DNA of 7,397 nucleotides from the NCBI GenBank assembly GCA_903862375.1, contig CAIOXR010000058.1, positions 1 to 7,397 on the forward strand. Reading direction: 5' to 3'. Shown one piece after another: positions 1 through 6,663 of this stretch. The stretch comes from an uncultured bacterium. GTDB lineage: Bacteria; Patescibacteriota; Minisyncoccia; Phycocordibacterales; UBA9973. A program made the position numbers and the translations under genes. The first letter of the stretch is position 1; the number at the start of each line of letters is the position of its first letter. The notes below the pieces were generated by a model. That model made no database searches. It worked only from the letters and a program-made list of their open reading frames with translations, and had not been told where the DNA came from.

Positions 1-25
1 AACTTAATATTATATTAAAATAAAA

Positions 26-1846
26 TTATTTTTTTCCTGCTACAGTTTTCGCTTTTGATCTATCTTGATCAGTTAAAAGCTTTTTACGTAAACGAACATT
101 TTTGGGTGTAATTTCCAAGAATTCATCATCAGCCATTACTTCTAATGCTCTTTCAATTGAAAGTTTATAAGGGGGTTTTACATTTACTGCTTCATCAGTA
201 CCACTAGAACGCATATTTGAGAGTTGCTTACCTTTTGTTGGATTTACAGACATTTCATCTCCTTTTGTAACGTTACCTATAACCATACCTTCATACACTT
301 CATCACCATGTTCTACATACAAAATGCCTCTTTCTTGCAGTGTCCAAAGAGAGAAAGCAGCTACTTTACCATTTACCATAGATGTCATAGATCCTACATC
401 ACGTTTTTTTATCTCTCCAGCATATTCTTTAAATCCTATAAATCTTGAAGCCAAAATACCTTCACCCTTTGTATCAACTACGAATTGACCTCTATAACCA
501 AGCAATCCTCTAGTAGGAATTTCCATAAGCAATCTATTTATTCCATCTTTTTCATGCATATTAGTTATCAGTCCACGACGTCCTGTAAGCTTCTCTATGA
601 CTGCACCTGATACATCAGTTCTGACATCGATAGTTACTTCTTCATAAGGTTCAAGCTTTTGTCCATCTTCTTCTTTGACAATTACGTGAGGTTGAGAAAC
701 TTGTAATTCATAACCTTCACGACGCATATTCTCAAGCAAAATCGCTATATGTAATTCACCTCTTCCGTAAACCAAGTAACCTTCTTGAACTTCTTCTTCA
801 TCTGGCTTATCAAAACTAATACGAAGTCCTACATTTATCTCAAGTTCCTTTTCTAGTCTTTCTCTTATCTGACGAGAAGTTACATACTTACCTTCACGTC
901 CTGCAAATGGAGAATCGTTGACTAAAAAGTTTAAAGAGATAGTAGGTTCATCGATAGCAATAGAAGGTAGTGATGCAGTTGTTATATTATCACAAAATGT
1001 TTCTCCTATATATACATCAGGAATACCAGCAATAATTGCTATATCTCCTACATTTATAGATTCAACTTCTTTACGAGCAATACCTTCGAAAGTAAATATT
1101 TTTGTTATACGAGCATTTCTAGTTGTACCATTTGCATTCTTTACAATAATTTGTGATCCAGTTTTAATAGACCCTGCATATACACGTACAATAGCCAAAC
1201 GGCCTAAAAAGTTATCATAACCAAGATTAAATACTTGAGCCTGAAAAGGTAAATCTTCATCTGTTGAAGCTTCTTTTACATCCGAAAGAATCAAATCTAA
1301 AAGTGGAGTTAAATCTTTTGAATCATCACCAATTTTAAGAAATGCTTTACCTTCTCTACCGATAGCATATATAGTTTTGAAATCAATTTGTTCATCAGTA
1401 GCACCAAGCTCCATGAATAATTCTAAGACTTCTTCGTGTACTCTTTCTGGATTTGCAGCTGGTTTATCAATTTTATTTATAACTACGATAGGCTTAAGTC
1501 CTAACTCTAGAGACTTTTTCAAAACGAATCTAGTCTGTGGCATTGGTCCTTCTTGTGCATCTACAAGTAGTAGAACTGAGTCGATAGCTCTTAATACTCG
1601 TTCAACTTCAGAGCCAAAATCCGCGTGGCCTGGTGTATCCACAATGTTTATTTTAGTACCTTTATAATTTACAGAAGTATTCTTCGAATATATAGTAATA
1701 CCACGTTCAAGCTCTAAAGCATTTGAATCCATTGTCACTCCGTCTGCTACCATACCACACTGCTTCATAAGCTGGTCTGTAAGTGTTGTTTTACCGTGGT
1801 CAACGTGTGCTATTATCGCTATATTTCTTATTTCATTTAATTTCAT
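26..1846 (-). CDS. typA: TypA/BipA ribosome-associated translational GTPase
   Basis: A 606-residue protein, the usual length for TypA/BipA, a GTPase related to EF-G that binds the 70S ribosome and supports 50S assembly and stress growth. The G domain is clear: G1 AHVDHGKTT (residues 13-21), G2 RGITI (about 48-52), G3 DTPGH (70-74) and G4 NKID (124-127). The TypA-typical DSVLLLVDAQEGPMPQTRFV follows G3. Domains II, III and V come next, then the conserved C-terminal half with TGRRGLITNM and PTRGLLGYRGQF. The G5 region reads YAIGREG where relatives usually have YASAxxG. I chose the ATG at 1846: the reading frame runs six codons further upstream only through a TTG, and the family normally begins a few residues before IRNIAIIAHVDHGKT. 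No Shine-Dalgarno precedes the ATG. It is separated from the upstream hydrolase gene by 163 bases carrying its own promoter. The identification is secure. Confidence 0.97.
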   Translation of the reverse strand: MKLNEIRNIAIIAHVDHGKTTLTDQLMKQCGMVADGVTMDSNALELERGITIYSKNTSVNYKGTKINIVDTPGHADFGSEVERVLRAIDSVLLLVDAQEGPMPQTRFVLKKSLELGLKPIVVINKIDKPAANPERVHEEVLELFMELGATDEQIDFKTIYAIGREGKAFLKIGDDSKDLTPLLDLILSDVKEASTDEDLPFQAQVFNLGYDNFLGRLAIVRVYAGSIKTGSQIIVKNANGTTRNARITKIFTFEGIARKEVESINVGDIAIIAGIPDVYIGETFCDNITTASLPSIAIDEPTISLNFLVNDSPFAGREGKYVTSRQIRERLEKELEINVGLRISFDKPDEEEVQEGYLVYGRGELHIAILLENMRREGYELQVSQPHVIVKEEDGQKLEPYEEVTIDVRTDVSGAVIEKLTGRRGLITNMHEKDGINRLLMEIPTRGLLGYRGQFVVDTKGEGILASRFIGFKEYAGEIKKRDVGSMTSMVNGKVAAFSLWTLQERGILYVEHGDEVYEGMVIGNVTKGDEMSVNPTKGKQLSNMRSSGTDEAVNVKPPYKLSIERALEVMADDEFLEITPKNVRLRKKLLTDQDRSKAKTVAGKK

Positions 1847-1882
1847 ATTTAATAGTTGTCCCAAAAGGGTGAAAAATAAAAT

Positions 1883-1894
1883 CGCCCAAAGGCG
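1883..1894 (-). promoter_or_regulatory. GC hairpin at the 5' end of the typA leader
   Basis: On the minus strand the predicted typA leader begins with a 4-bp all-GC stem, CGCC-TTTG-GGCG, followed by ATTTTATTTTT. A second, weaker dyad CCC-TTTT-GGG lies at 1869-1860. In a leader of about 52 nt that is otherwise AT-rich these are the only GC clusters. A 5'-terminal hairpin can protect mRNA, and a hairpin followed by U residues can attenuate transcription; both roles are inference. The stem is short, so a weak or absent function is quite possible. Confidence 0.35.
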
Positions 1895-1904
1895 TTACTC
1901 TTAT

Positions 1905-1933
1905 ACTGTATCATACTTTTTTTGATTTGTAAA
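1905..1933 (-). promoter_or_regulatory. Predicted typA promoter with extended -10
   Basis: Read on the minus strand, TTTACA (1933-1928) resembles a -35 box and lies 17 bases from TACAGT (1910-1905). TACAGT is preceded by TGA, giving an extended -10. A start about 7 bases downstream would fall near 1899-1898 and give a leader of about 52 nt. An overlapping TATGAT at 1915-1910 is an alternative -10 but has a poor -35 distance. The gap between the hydrolase gene and typA is the largest in the window, which supports an independent promoter. Confidence 0.5.
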
Positions 1934-1986
1934 CTAAAATTCCCCCTATTTCAACAATTATTTGATTAATATCATAAAATATCTCA

Positions 1987-2011
1987 AATATTACAATAAA
2001 TCTGCAATATT
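1987..2011 (-). terminator. Possible hairpin overlapping the hydrolase stop codon
   Basis: The minus-strand transcript can fold AATATTGCA with TGTAATATT around a 7-nt loop. This is a 9-bp stem with one G-U wobble, and it overlaps the TAA stop at 2012-2010. The wobble is an A-C mismatch on the plus strand, so the hairpin favours the transcribed strand. Downstream comes TTGAGATATTTT, only a broken U-tract, so termination would be weak. It may instead stabilise the 3' end, or be chance in AT-rich DNA. Confidence 0.3.
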
Positions 2012-2522
2012 AAATTACCTGGCTACTATTTACTATATGAGTTTTTCCTATTATGTGGGATAAGCTTTCAATTGCAGAGATGTGTATGTTATTTGTTTGA
2101 GATTTATGAACTGAATTACAGCAATCTTCTAAAACATAAACTTCAGTATTATTATCAAACAATAACATCGCTGATACGAGGACAGAGACATCTGTATATA
2201 TTCCAGATAAGTATACAGTCTTGATATTATTCTCAGATATATAATCTAATAATTGTTTTGTTATTGGATTATAAGTTTTGTGAGAGAATATATTTTTGAC
2301 TTTACTTTCAATTTCTCTAAGTAATTTTTGTTTATTTATATCTTGAAAAGTAGTCCAAGAAAGTCTCCTTTCAAACATTGAATTTGGTTCATCCACAAAT
2401 TGTGAAAATAATATTTGCCCATCAAATTTATTGACTACATTTAGTAAATTTGGAAGAATTAATTCTGTTTCAGGGAATCTAAAACCTTCTTGCATATCAA
2501 TAACTAATAATGCTTTATCCAT
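2010..2522 (-). CDS. Isochorismatase-fold hydrolase with Cys-to-Ser at the active site
   Basis: A 170-residue protein of the isochorismatase/cysteine hydrolase family (Rossmann-like alpha/beta fold). Family hydrolases use an Asp-Lys-Cys triad. Here the Asp is D9 in LLVIDMQ, and the Lys is most likely K82 in HKTYNP. The signature usually read as GxxTDxCV is GIYTDVSV (107-114), so the nucleophile position is Ser113, encoded by TCT where TGT would give Cys. Cys134-Cys135 fall in the later EDxxxS region and are not in the nucleophile position. The metal-binding D-x-H pattern of nicotinamidases is not evident, so I would not name it pncA. The substrate is unknown. Isochorismatases proper also lack this Cys, so vinyl-ether hydrolysis or a non-catalytic role are both possible. 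The gene starts 17 bases after rseP and has no Shine-Dalgarno, so it is probably co-transcribed with rseP. Confidence 0.85.
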   Translation of the reverse strand: MDKALLVIDMQEGFRFPETELILPNLLNVVNKFDGQILFSQFVDEPNSMFERRLSWTTFQDINKQKLLREIESKVKNIFSHKTYNPITKQLLDYISENNIKTVYLSGIYTDVSVLVSAMLLFDNNTEVYVLEDCCNSVHKSQTNNIHISAIESLSHIIGKTHIVNSSQVI

Positions 2523-2539
2523 AAAACAATAAATATTAT

Positions 2540-3649
2540 TTATAACAGTTTAAGTATATCATGGTAAGTGATAAATATCATTAGAAGCATAAGCAAACTG
2601 AAACCTATCAAGTTCACAGTATTTGCTACTTTTGGATTTATAGGTGAACCTTTAATCTTCTCTATCAATATAAACAATATTCTTCCACCATCTAATGCTG
2701 GGAATGGTAACAAATTTATAACAGCTAAATTCACAGAAATAAGAGCAGTAAATGAAAGTAAATATATAAATCCAAACTTTGCTGCGTCTCCCACTACTCC
2801 TACTATACCTATAGGTCCAGTCATTGCAGACATATCACCCTTACCAACTACAGCTTGACTTATGAGCTTATAAAATCCTTCAAAAGTACCTATGGTCAAA
2901 TTTGAAGTAAGTTTTAAACCTTCCCAAATAGCTCTATGAATAGGAAGCTTAAGTTTACCTATGTTATCCATCGCTATACCTATAGCAGAATTTCCTTCTT
3001 TGTTCTTTATAGGAATTATAGTCAACTCTTTTGCCTCTGGGCCCCTTTCATAATTTATTTTTATTGATTCAGTACCATGTTTTTTGATAAAGTATTGAAC
3101 ACTTTCTGCTGAGGTAGTTTCAGTATAATCTTTCTCAACTGATAATTTTATAAGTTTATCTCCAACTTTTAATCCTACTTGTTCTGCAGGACTTCCCTTT
3201 ATAACACTTGTAATAGTTATAGCTTGATTATTTATCACTGTCCCTTTAGGAGACATTCCAACAGAAGAAGGAAGACCAGACATATACCCAACAGAAAGAA
3301 GTAACCAAGCGACTAGAAAATTCATTACAACCCCAGCGACTAATACACCTACCTGTATATATCTAGATTTACTTGTAAAACTTCTTGGGTCTTTAATATC
3401 TTTAACTTCTTCTCCATTCTGCCCTGGGAAGTCATCACTTCCTTGTCCATAAATCTTTACATAACCACCAAAAGGAATAACATTCAAATTATATGTAGTC
3501 TCACCTATCTTCTTTCCATAAATTTTAGGAGGAAAACCAAAAGAAAATTCATCTACCCGTATTCCTGATTTTTTAGCAACTATAAAATGCCCAAATTCAT
3601 GAGAAACTACAAGTACTAATAAAATAACAATAAAAATTATAATTGACAT
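2540..3649 (-). CDS. rseP: RseP-like site-2 zinc metalloprotease
   Basis: A 369-residue intramembrane protease of the M50/S2P family, which cuts transmembrane segments of anti-sigma factors or remnant signal peptides. The first membrane helix carries the zinc motif HEFGH (17-21). IPFGGYVK (58-65) matches the family's conserved membrane-associated loop. A second hydrophobic helix spans about 97-120. A single PDZ domain covers roughly 135-215 (VIKGSPAEQVGLKVGDKL). The third zinc ligand lies in NLLPFPALDGG (312-322, with LDG at 319-321), and a last helix spans about 343-361. E. coli RseP is about 450 residues with two PDZ domains; one PDZ resembles Gram-positive and CPR forms. No RseA-like substrate is encoded here. 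The gene has its own predicted leaderless promoter, lies after a terminator that separates it from frr, and is followed after 17 bases by the isochorismatase-fold gene. Confidence 0.95.
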   Translation of the reverse strand: MSIIIFIVILLVLVVSHEFGHFIVAKKSGIRVDEFSFGFPPKIYGKKIGETTYNLNVIPFGGYVKIYGQGSDDFPGQNGEEVKDIKDPRSFTSKSRYIQVGVLVAGVVMNFLVAWLLLSVGYMSGLPSSVGMSPKGTVINNQAITITSVIKGSPAEQVGLKVGDKLIKLSVEKDYTETTSAESVQYFIKKHGTESIKINYERGPEAKELTIIPIKNKEGNSAIGIAMDNIGKLKLPIHRAIWEGLKLTSNLTIGTFEGFYKLISQAVVGKGDMSAMTGPIGIVGVVGDAAKFGFIYLLSFTALISVNLAVINLLPFPALDGGRILFILIEKIKGSPINPKVANTVNLIGFSLLMLLMIFITYHDILKLL

Positions 3650-3655
3650 GTAAGT

Positions 3656-3664
3656 ATCATAGCA
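3656..3664 (-). promoter_or_regulatory. Extended -10 promoter giving a leaderless rseP mRNA
   Basis: The minus strand reads TGCTATGAT, then ACTTAC, then the rseP ATG. TATGAT (3661-3656) matches TATAAT at five of six positions and has the TGn extension. The start point expected about 7 bases downstream falls on the A of the ATG. The -35 region is only T-rich (TTTTTA at 17 bases), as is common for extended -10 promoters. The preceding terminator makes a promoter necessary here. Confidence 0.6.
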
Positions 3665-3685
3665 TAAATTTATAGTTTTAAAAAT

Positions 3686-3719
3686 TAAAAATACATTTGA
3701 TTTCTCAAATGTATTTTTA
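3686..3719 (-). terminator. AT-rich intrinsic terminator after frr
   Basis: A perfect 15-bp inverted repeat (3686-3700 with 3705-3719) encloses a 4-base loop, read GAAA on the minus strand. On the minus strand the right arm ends in TATTTTTA and is followed by ATTTTT, giving the U-tract of an intrinsic terminator. The stem has only two G-C pairs, fitting an AT-rich genome. A-tracts and T-tracts on both flanks make it formally bidirectional, but no plus-strand gene points at it. It ends the unit that includes frr, 37 bases past the stop codon. Confidence 0.75.
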
Positions 3720-3755
3720 TAAACAATATTTAATATTTCTTAGCTAAATAACCAG

Positions 3756-4292
3756 TTAATTATTCATCAAATCAGTTTCTTTTTTACTGAAAATTGCCTC
3801 AAGGTTTTGATTTGCTTCATCTACCGCCTTTTGTATTTCTTCTTTAGCTCTTTTAGCTTCATCCTCTGGAAGGTCGCTTATATTCTCTATCTCTACTTGT
3901 CTTTCTTGTCTGACACTTATACGTGCATCTTCTAACTTTTCTTTCAATATTTTTACAAGCTTAGATCGATTCTCAGTCGTAAGCATAGGGAAAATCGCAC
4001 GAACTCCATCACTATCTGAAACAATAGAAAGACCTAAGTTAGCAGAAGCTATCGCACTCTCTATTCCTTTTATTTGACTTTTATCCCAAGGAGAAATGCG
4101 TAATGTCTTAGAATCTTCTATAGATACACTTGCGACATTCTTTATGGGCATATATGTTCCATAACTCTCTACATTTATAGAATCAAGAATCATAGGAGTT
4201 GCTCTCCCCGTGTGTACAGACCCATACTCTTTGCTTAACCACTCTTCTACTTTTTTTAACTCACTTTTAAAATTTGTTGTATTGTATGCCAT
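3756..4292 (-). CDS. frr: Ribosome recycling factor
   Basis: A 178-residue RRF (about 185 in E. coli). With EF-G it splits the post-termination ribosome into subunits and is essential in most bacteria. Diagnostic segments are VHTGRATPMILDSINVESYGT near the N-terminus, ASVSIEDSKTLRISPWDKS, SAIASANLGLSIVSDSDGVRAIFPMLTTENR, and the charged helical segment KLEDARISVRQERQ. The protein ends KKETDLMNN, like the ...EAELMQF end of E. coli RRF. I start it at the ATG at 4292 (MAYNTTNF). The frame extends 13 codons upstream, but only to a TTG inside the restriction gene. The ATG lies 4 bases after that gene's stop. There is no Shine-Dalgarno and no clear promoter, so expression probably depends on the upstream restriction-modification transcript or on coupled translation. 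Confidence 0.96.
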   Translation of the reverse strand: MAYNTTNFKSELKKVEEWLSKEYGSVHTGRATPMILDSINVESYGTYMPIKNVASVSIEDSKTLRISPWDKSQIKGIESAIASANLGLSIVSDSDGVRAIFPMLTTENRSKLVKILKEKLEDARISVRQERQVEIENISDLPEDEAKRAKEEIQKAVDEANQNLEAIFSKKETDLMNN

Positions 4293-4296
4293 ATAT

Positions 4297-5079
4297 TTAT
4301 TTATTATTAAATCTTTTAAAATATTTATCAATTTCTTGTCTTAATTCAATACCTACTCTTTCAAAACAATCAAGCAAATCATTATATGTATTTTTTCCAC
4401 CAAGAAAATCCCAAAACTCATCTGCAACCTTAAGTTCATTTTCTAAATCAAGCATTCCTCTCATTGTCCAACGAGTATATGGCTCTGGCTCATAAGGGTT
4501 ATATGGGATAGCAATATATGTATTTACTTCTGCATTAGGATTTTTTGCTAAAATTACAGCAACCCATTCCAAAAGTGTACGTTTAAATTCCTTAAAACCA
4601 CCAGCATTAGGTTTAGCTGTTTTAATATCAAATAAAAAATATGCACCATCTTTTGATTCAAACATTAAGTCAACTTTTGTTGGTCTAACATTTATCATTT
4701 GTCCTTTTTGACAAACTTTTCTTAATCTCTCAACTTCATTTTTTTTCTGTGGTAAACATGTTCCGGTATTAAGACTGTCAATAATTTTTTGAATTTCTTT
4801 TTGTGCTTCACTACTAATCTTATCTCCAGCAGTTGCTTGTGAAGTTGCAAGCTTAAAACTTTTTTGCGCCAAAGCAAGACCTACTGGTTCAAAAATACTT
4901 GTACCAAAGTTTGTATTTAAAGAATGAATAAATGAATACAATGCAAGTCTATCTTTACCCAATAATCTAGTGTGAAAAGGCATTGATGCAGGTTCTGGAT
5001 TATAATTTTGAAACTTATTACGTAAACTAGCTTTTAATACATCTTCAACTTTTTTTATTTGATCTTTAGATAATGACAT
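4297..5079 (-). CDS. TdeIII/MjaII-like type II restriction endonuclease
   Basis: A 260-residue protein that I recognise as a TdeIII-family type II restriction endonuclease. The family signatures are MPFHTRLLGKDRLALYSF and IHSLNTNFGTSIFEPVGLALA (about 33-71) and ISSEAQKEIQKIID (88-101). The nuclease core is a PD-(D/E)XK site: PTKVD (D137), then FDIKTAKPN with D151 and K153. Characterised members TdeIII and MjaII recognise GGNCC (established for those enzymes); the same target here is inference. The gene begins 3 bases after the methyltransferase stop, so methyltransferase is translated first from a shared message. Its TAA lies 4 bases before frr. A TATAAT overlaps the methyltransferase stop 2 bases before this ATG, but a start from it would fall inside the gene, so I do not count it as a promoter. 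The length is normal and nothing looks broken. Confidence 0.9.
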   Translation of the reverse strand: MSLSKDQIKKVEDVLKASLRNKFQNYNPEPASMPFHTRLLGKDRLALYSFIHSLNTNFGTSIFEPVGLALAQKSFKLATSQATAGDKISSEAQKEIQKIIDSLNTGTCLPQKKNEVERLRKVCQKGQMINVRPTKVDLMFESKDGAYFLFDIKTAKPNAGGFKEFKRTLLEWVAVILAKNPNAEVNTYIAIPYNPYEPEPYTRWTMRGMLDLENELKVADEFWDFLGGKNTYNDLLDCFERVGIELRQEIDKYFKRFNNK

Positions 5080-5082
5080 AAA

Positions 5083-6657
5083 TTATATTGACTTAAAATG
5101 AAAAATAATTTCAGAATACGGATTTCGATCTCTTTCCGTTCTGTTTAAAACTGGTCTTTTAAATTGATTAACGATTTTCATTCCTGATTTTTTAGCAATT
5201 TCTGGATACAAATTGTACTTATCATTAGCGACAAGAAACACATCGTAGTCTTTTTTAAAGTATTTCTTGCAATTGTTCAACACATTTACTATTCCTTCTA
5301 TATAAGATCGTCGCGCATCTATTCCTTGTCCCTTATATAATGGACCTATTTCTAGCTCGTCTTTTCTTTTAAATCCAAGTAAATCATATGCATAAGCATG
5401 CTGTTCATGATAATCAATTTGACCTACATAAGGAGGTGAACAAAAAATTCCAGCTATTTTTTGTTTCTGTAAAATTGTATAAAAATCGGGATTTATATTT
5501 TTAATTTTTTCAAAAATATCAACAACCCTTGAATCACCTGTAATTACTGAATAATGAACTGGTTTACGTAATTTATTAAATTCACGTATACGATTTAACG
5601 TATCAGATGCATAACGATTAAGCATTGTTCTTATAGAAAAAAGTGGTTTACATATTTTTTTATGTTTATAACAATAATAAGTTGTAAGTTGTGGATCTTT
5701 TAATGTTGCCAAGTCACTATGTGTTGTAGCACGGCATGATCTTATTGTTCGGCTTAAAATAAGAGCAAGAATTTTTCGTGTTTTAATATCTTTTTCTTGC
5801 TTTATTATTTCAAATACATGATTAATTTCTAAGCGAACATTATTCATAAACCAAATATCAAGAAATGAATCAGATTTATTTTGTTTAATAATAATTGAAT
5901 ATTTTTTAAGTAATTTTTGATAAATTGGCAAAAATTCTTTTTCTTTTTCAACTGCAAAATCTTTTTCATTAAATCTTCCTTGATTAATTTTATATTTATA
6001 ATCATAAGCAGGAAAATGTTCTGTATTGAATTTAGAAAGCTCAATTAAAAGTTCGGTTTCAAATTTCTGAATTTTATTATCATATTCAAAAGTATCAAGA
6101 GCATTCATTAATCTTTTAATAGCCTTTTGTAAATATTCATCATCATAATGAGTTGCTTTACAACTAGAAATCATACAATTAAATTCAGAAACATCTATAC
6201 CAACAGAATGGATACCAGTTTCAATAGATTGAATGATTGTTGTACCTGAACCTAAAAACGGATCAAGAATAATATCTCCTTTTTTAAAATATACTTCTTT
6301 TTTAAAATCATCAAGATGATTATCAATAAAATATTCAACTAATTGTGGAATATACTTACCTTTATATGGATGAAGCCTGTGTACATGTTTTGTAGTATCA
6401 ACTTCTCTTAAATTATCAAATGAAAGTGTCCAATTTAAATCATTTCCTAAATTCTTCTTCCAAATAGATTCACGGTTACCACTATATGAATCATAATATT
6501 TTTTTAAATCATCTAAATTTATCATTAAAGAATTATTTTCTTCATATTTTTTAACTTTTCCATACTGAACAAGATAAGAAATATTTGTTGGTAATACTTC
6601 TTTATTTAAAAAATCTGATGCCCATTTTGATGCTTCATTTATTGTTATTAATGACAT
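5083..6657 (-). CDS. Type II DNA methyltransferase (SPPY) with N-terminal HTH
   Basis: A 524-residue site-specific DNA methyltransferase, the protecting partner of the adjacent nuclease. Residues 4-56 look like an excisionase/MerR-type helix-turn-helix (ITINEASKWASDFL... then MINLDDLKKYYDSY). Methyltransferase motifs follow: motif X HPYKGK (96-101), SAM-binding motif I DPFLGSGTT (132-140), motif II GIDVSEFN (153-160), a long middle region (about 170-365) that probably holds target recognition, VITGDSR (371-377), and catalytic motif IV SPPY (407-410). The order X-I-TRD-IV resembles the alpha class. SPPY suggests N4-cytosine methylation, with N6-adenine less likely. The C-terminal RPVLNRTERDRNPYSEIIFHF is typical of this type. 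The gene is strikingly AT-rich, locally below 20% GC near 5880-5940, suggesting transfer. It starts 7 bases after holB behind a predicted leaderless promoter. Confidence 0.92.
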   Translation of the reverse strand: MSLITINEASKWASDFLNKEVLPTNISYLVQYGKVKKYEENNSLMINLDDLKKYYDSYSGNRESIWKKNLGNDLNWTLSFDNLREVDTTKHVHRLHPYKGKYIPQLVEYFIDNHLDDFKKEVYFKKGDIILDPFLGSGTTIIQSIETGIHSVGIDVSEFNCMISSCKATHYDDEYLQKAIKRLMNALDTFEYDNKIQKFETELLIELSKFNTEHFPAYDYKYKINQGRFNEKDFAVEKEKEFLPIYQKLLKKYSIIIKQNKSDSFLDIWFMNNVRLEINHVFEIIKQEKDIKTRKILALILSRTIRSCRATTHSDLATLKDPQLTTYYCYKHKKICKPLFSIRTMLNRYASDTLNRIREFNKLRKPVHYSVITGDSRVVDIFEKIKNINPDFYTILQKQKIAGIFCSPPYVGQIDYHEQHAYAYDLLGFKRKDELEIGPLYKGQGIDARRSYIEGIVNVLNNCKKYFKKDYDVFLVANDKYNLYPEIAKKSGMKIVNQFKRPVLNRTERDRNPYSEIIFHFKSI

Positions 6658-6663
6658 AGGATT

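Noticed and set aside
4..18. Palindrome TTAATAT-T-ATATTAA after typA
   Set aside because: A pure A/T palindrome at the window edge is easily produced by chance in this composition and has no GC stem or clear U-tract.
224..1667. Three plus-strand reading frames (224-448, 918-1220, 1377-1667)
   Set aside because: They lie antisense inside typA, have no recognisable domain and are rich in Ser/Ile/Phe typical of antisense translations.
2568..2858. Plus-strand reading frame opposite rseP
   Set aside because: It is antisense to the conserved LDG region of rseP and has no protein-like features.
4293..4331. Longer frr protein starting inside the nuclease gene
   Set aside because: The upstream start is TTG, adds 13 unconserved residues and overlaps the nuclease by 35 bases; the ATG at 4292 fits the family length.
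4274..4495. Plus-strand reading frame opposite the nuclease gene
   Set aside because: Shadow of the nuclease coding strand; no start signal or domain.
5082..5087. TATAAT just before the nuclease ATG as a promoter
   Set aside because: Only 2 bases separate it from the ATG, so transcription would start inside the gene. It is largely the methyltransferase stop codon context.
1545..5346. Possible avoidance of the presumed target GGNCC
   Set aside because: I find sites at 1545 and 2814, an overlapping pair at 3039/3040, and one at 5342. That is about what this base composition predicts, so the window shows no depletion.
5844..6044. Minus-strand 66-residue frame inside the methyltransferase gene
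   Set aside because: Out-of-frame Lys/Ile/Leu-rich translation of a very AT-rich stretch; the methyltransferase frame is intact across it.
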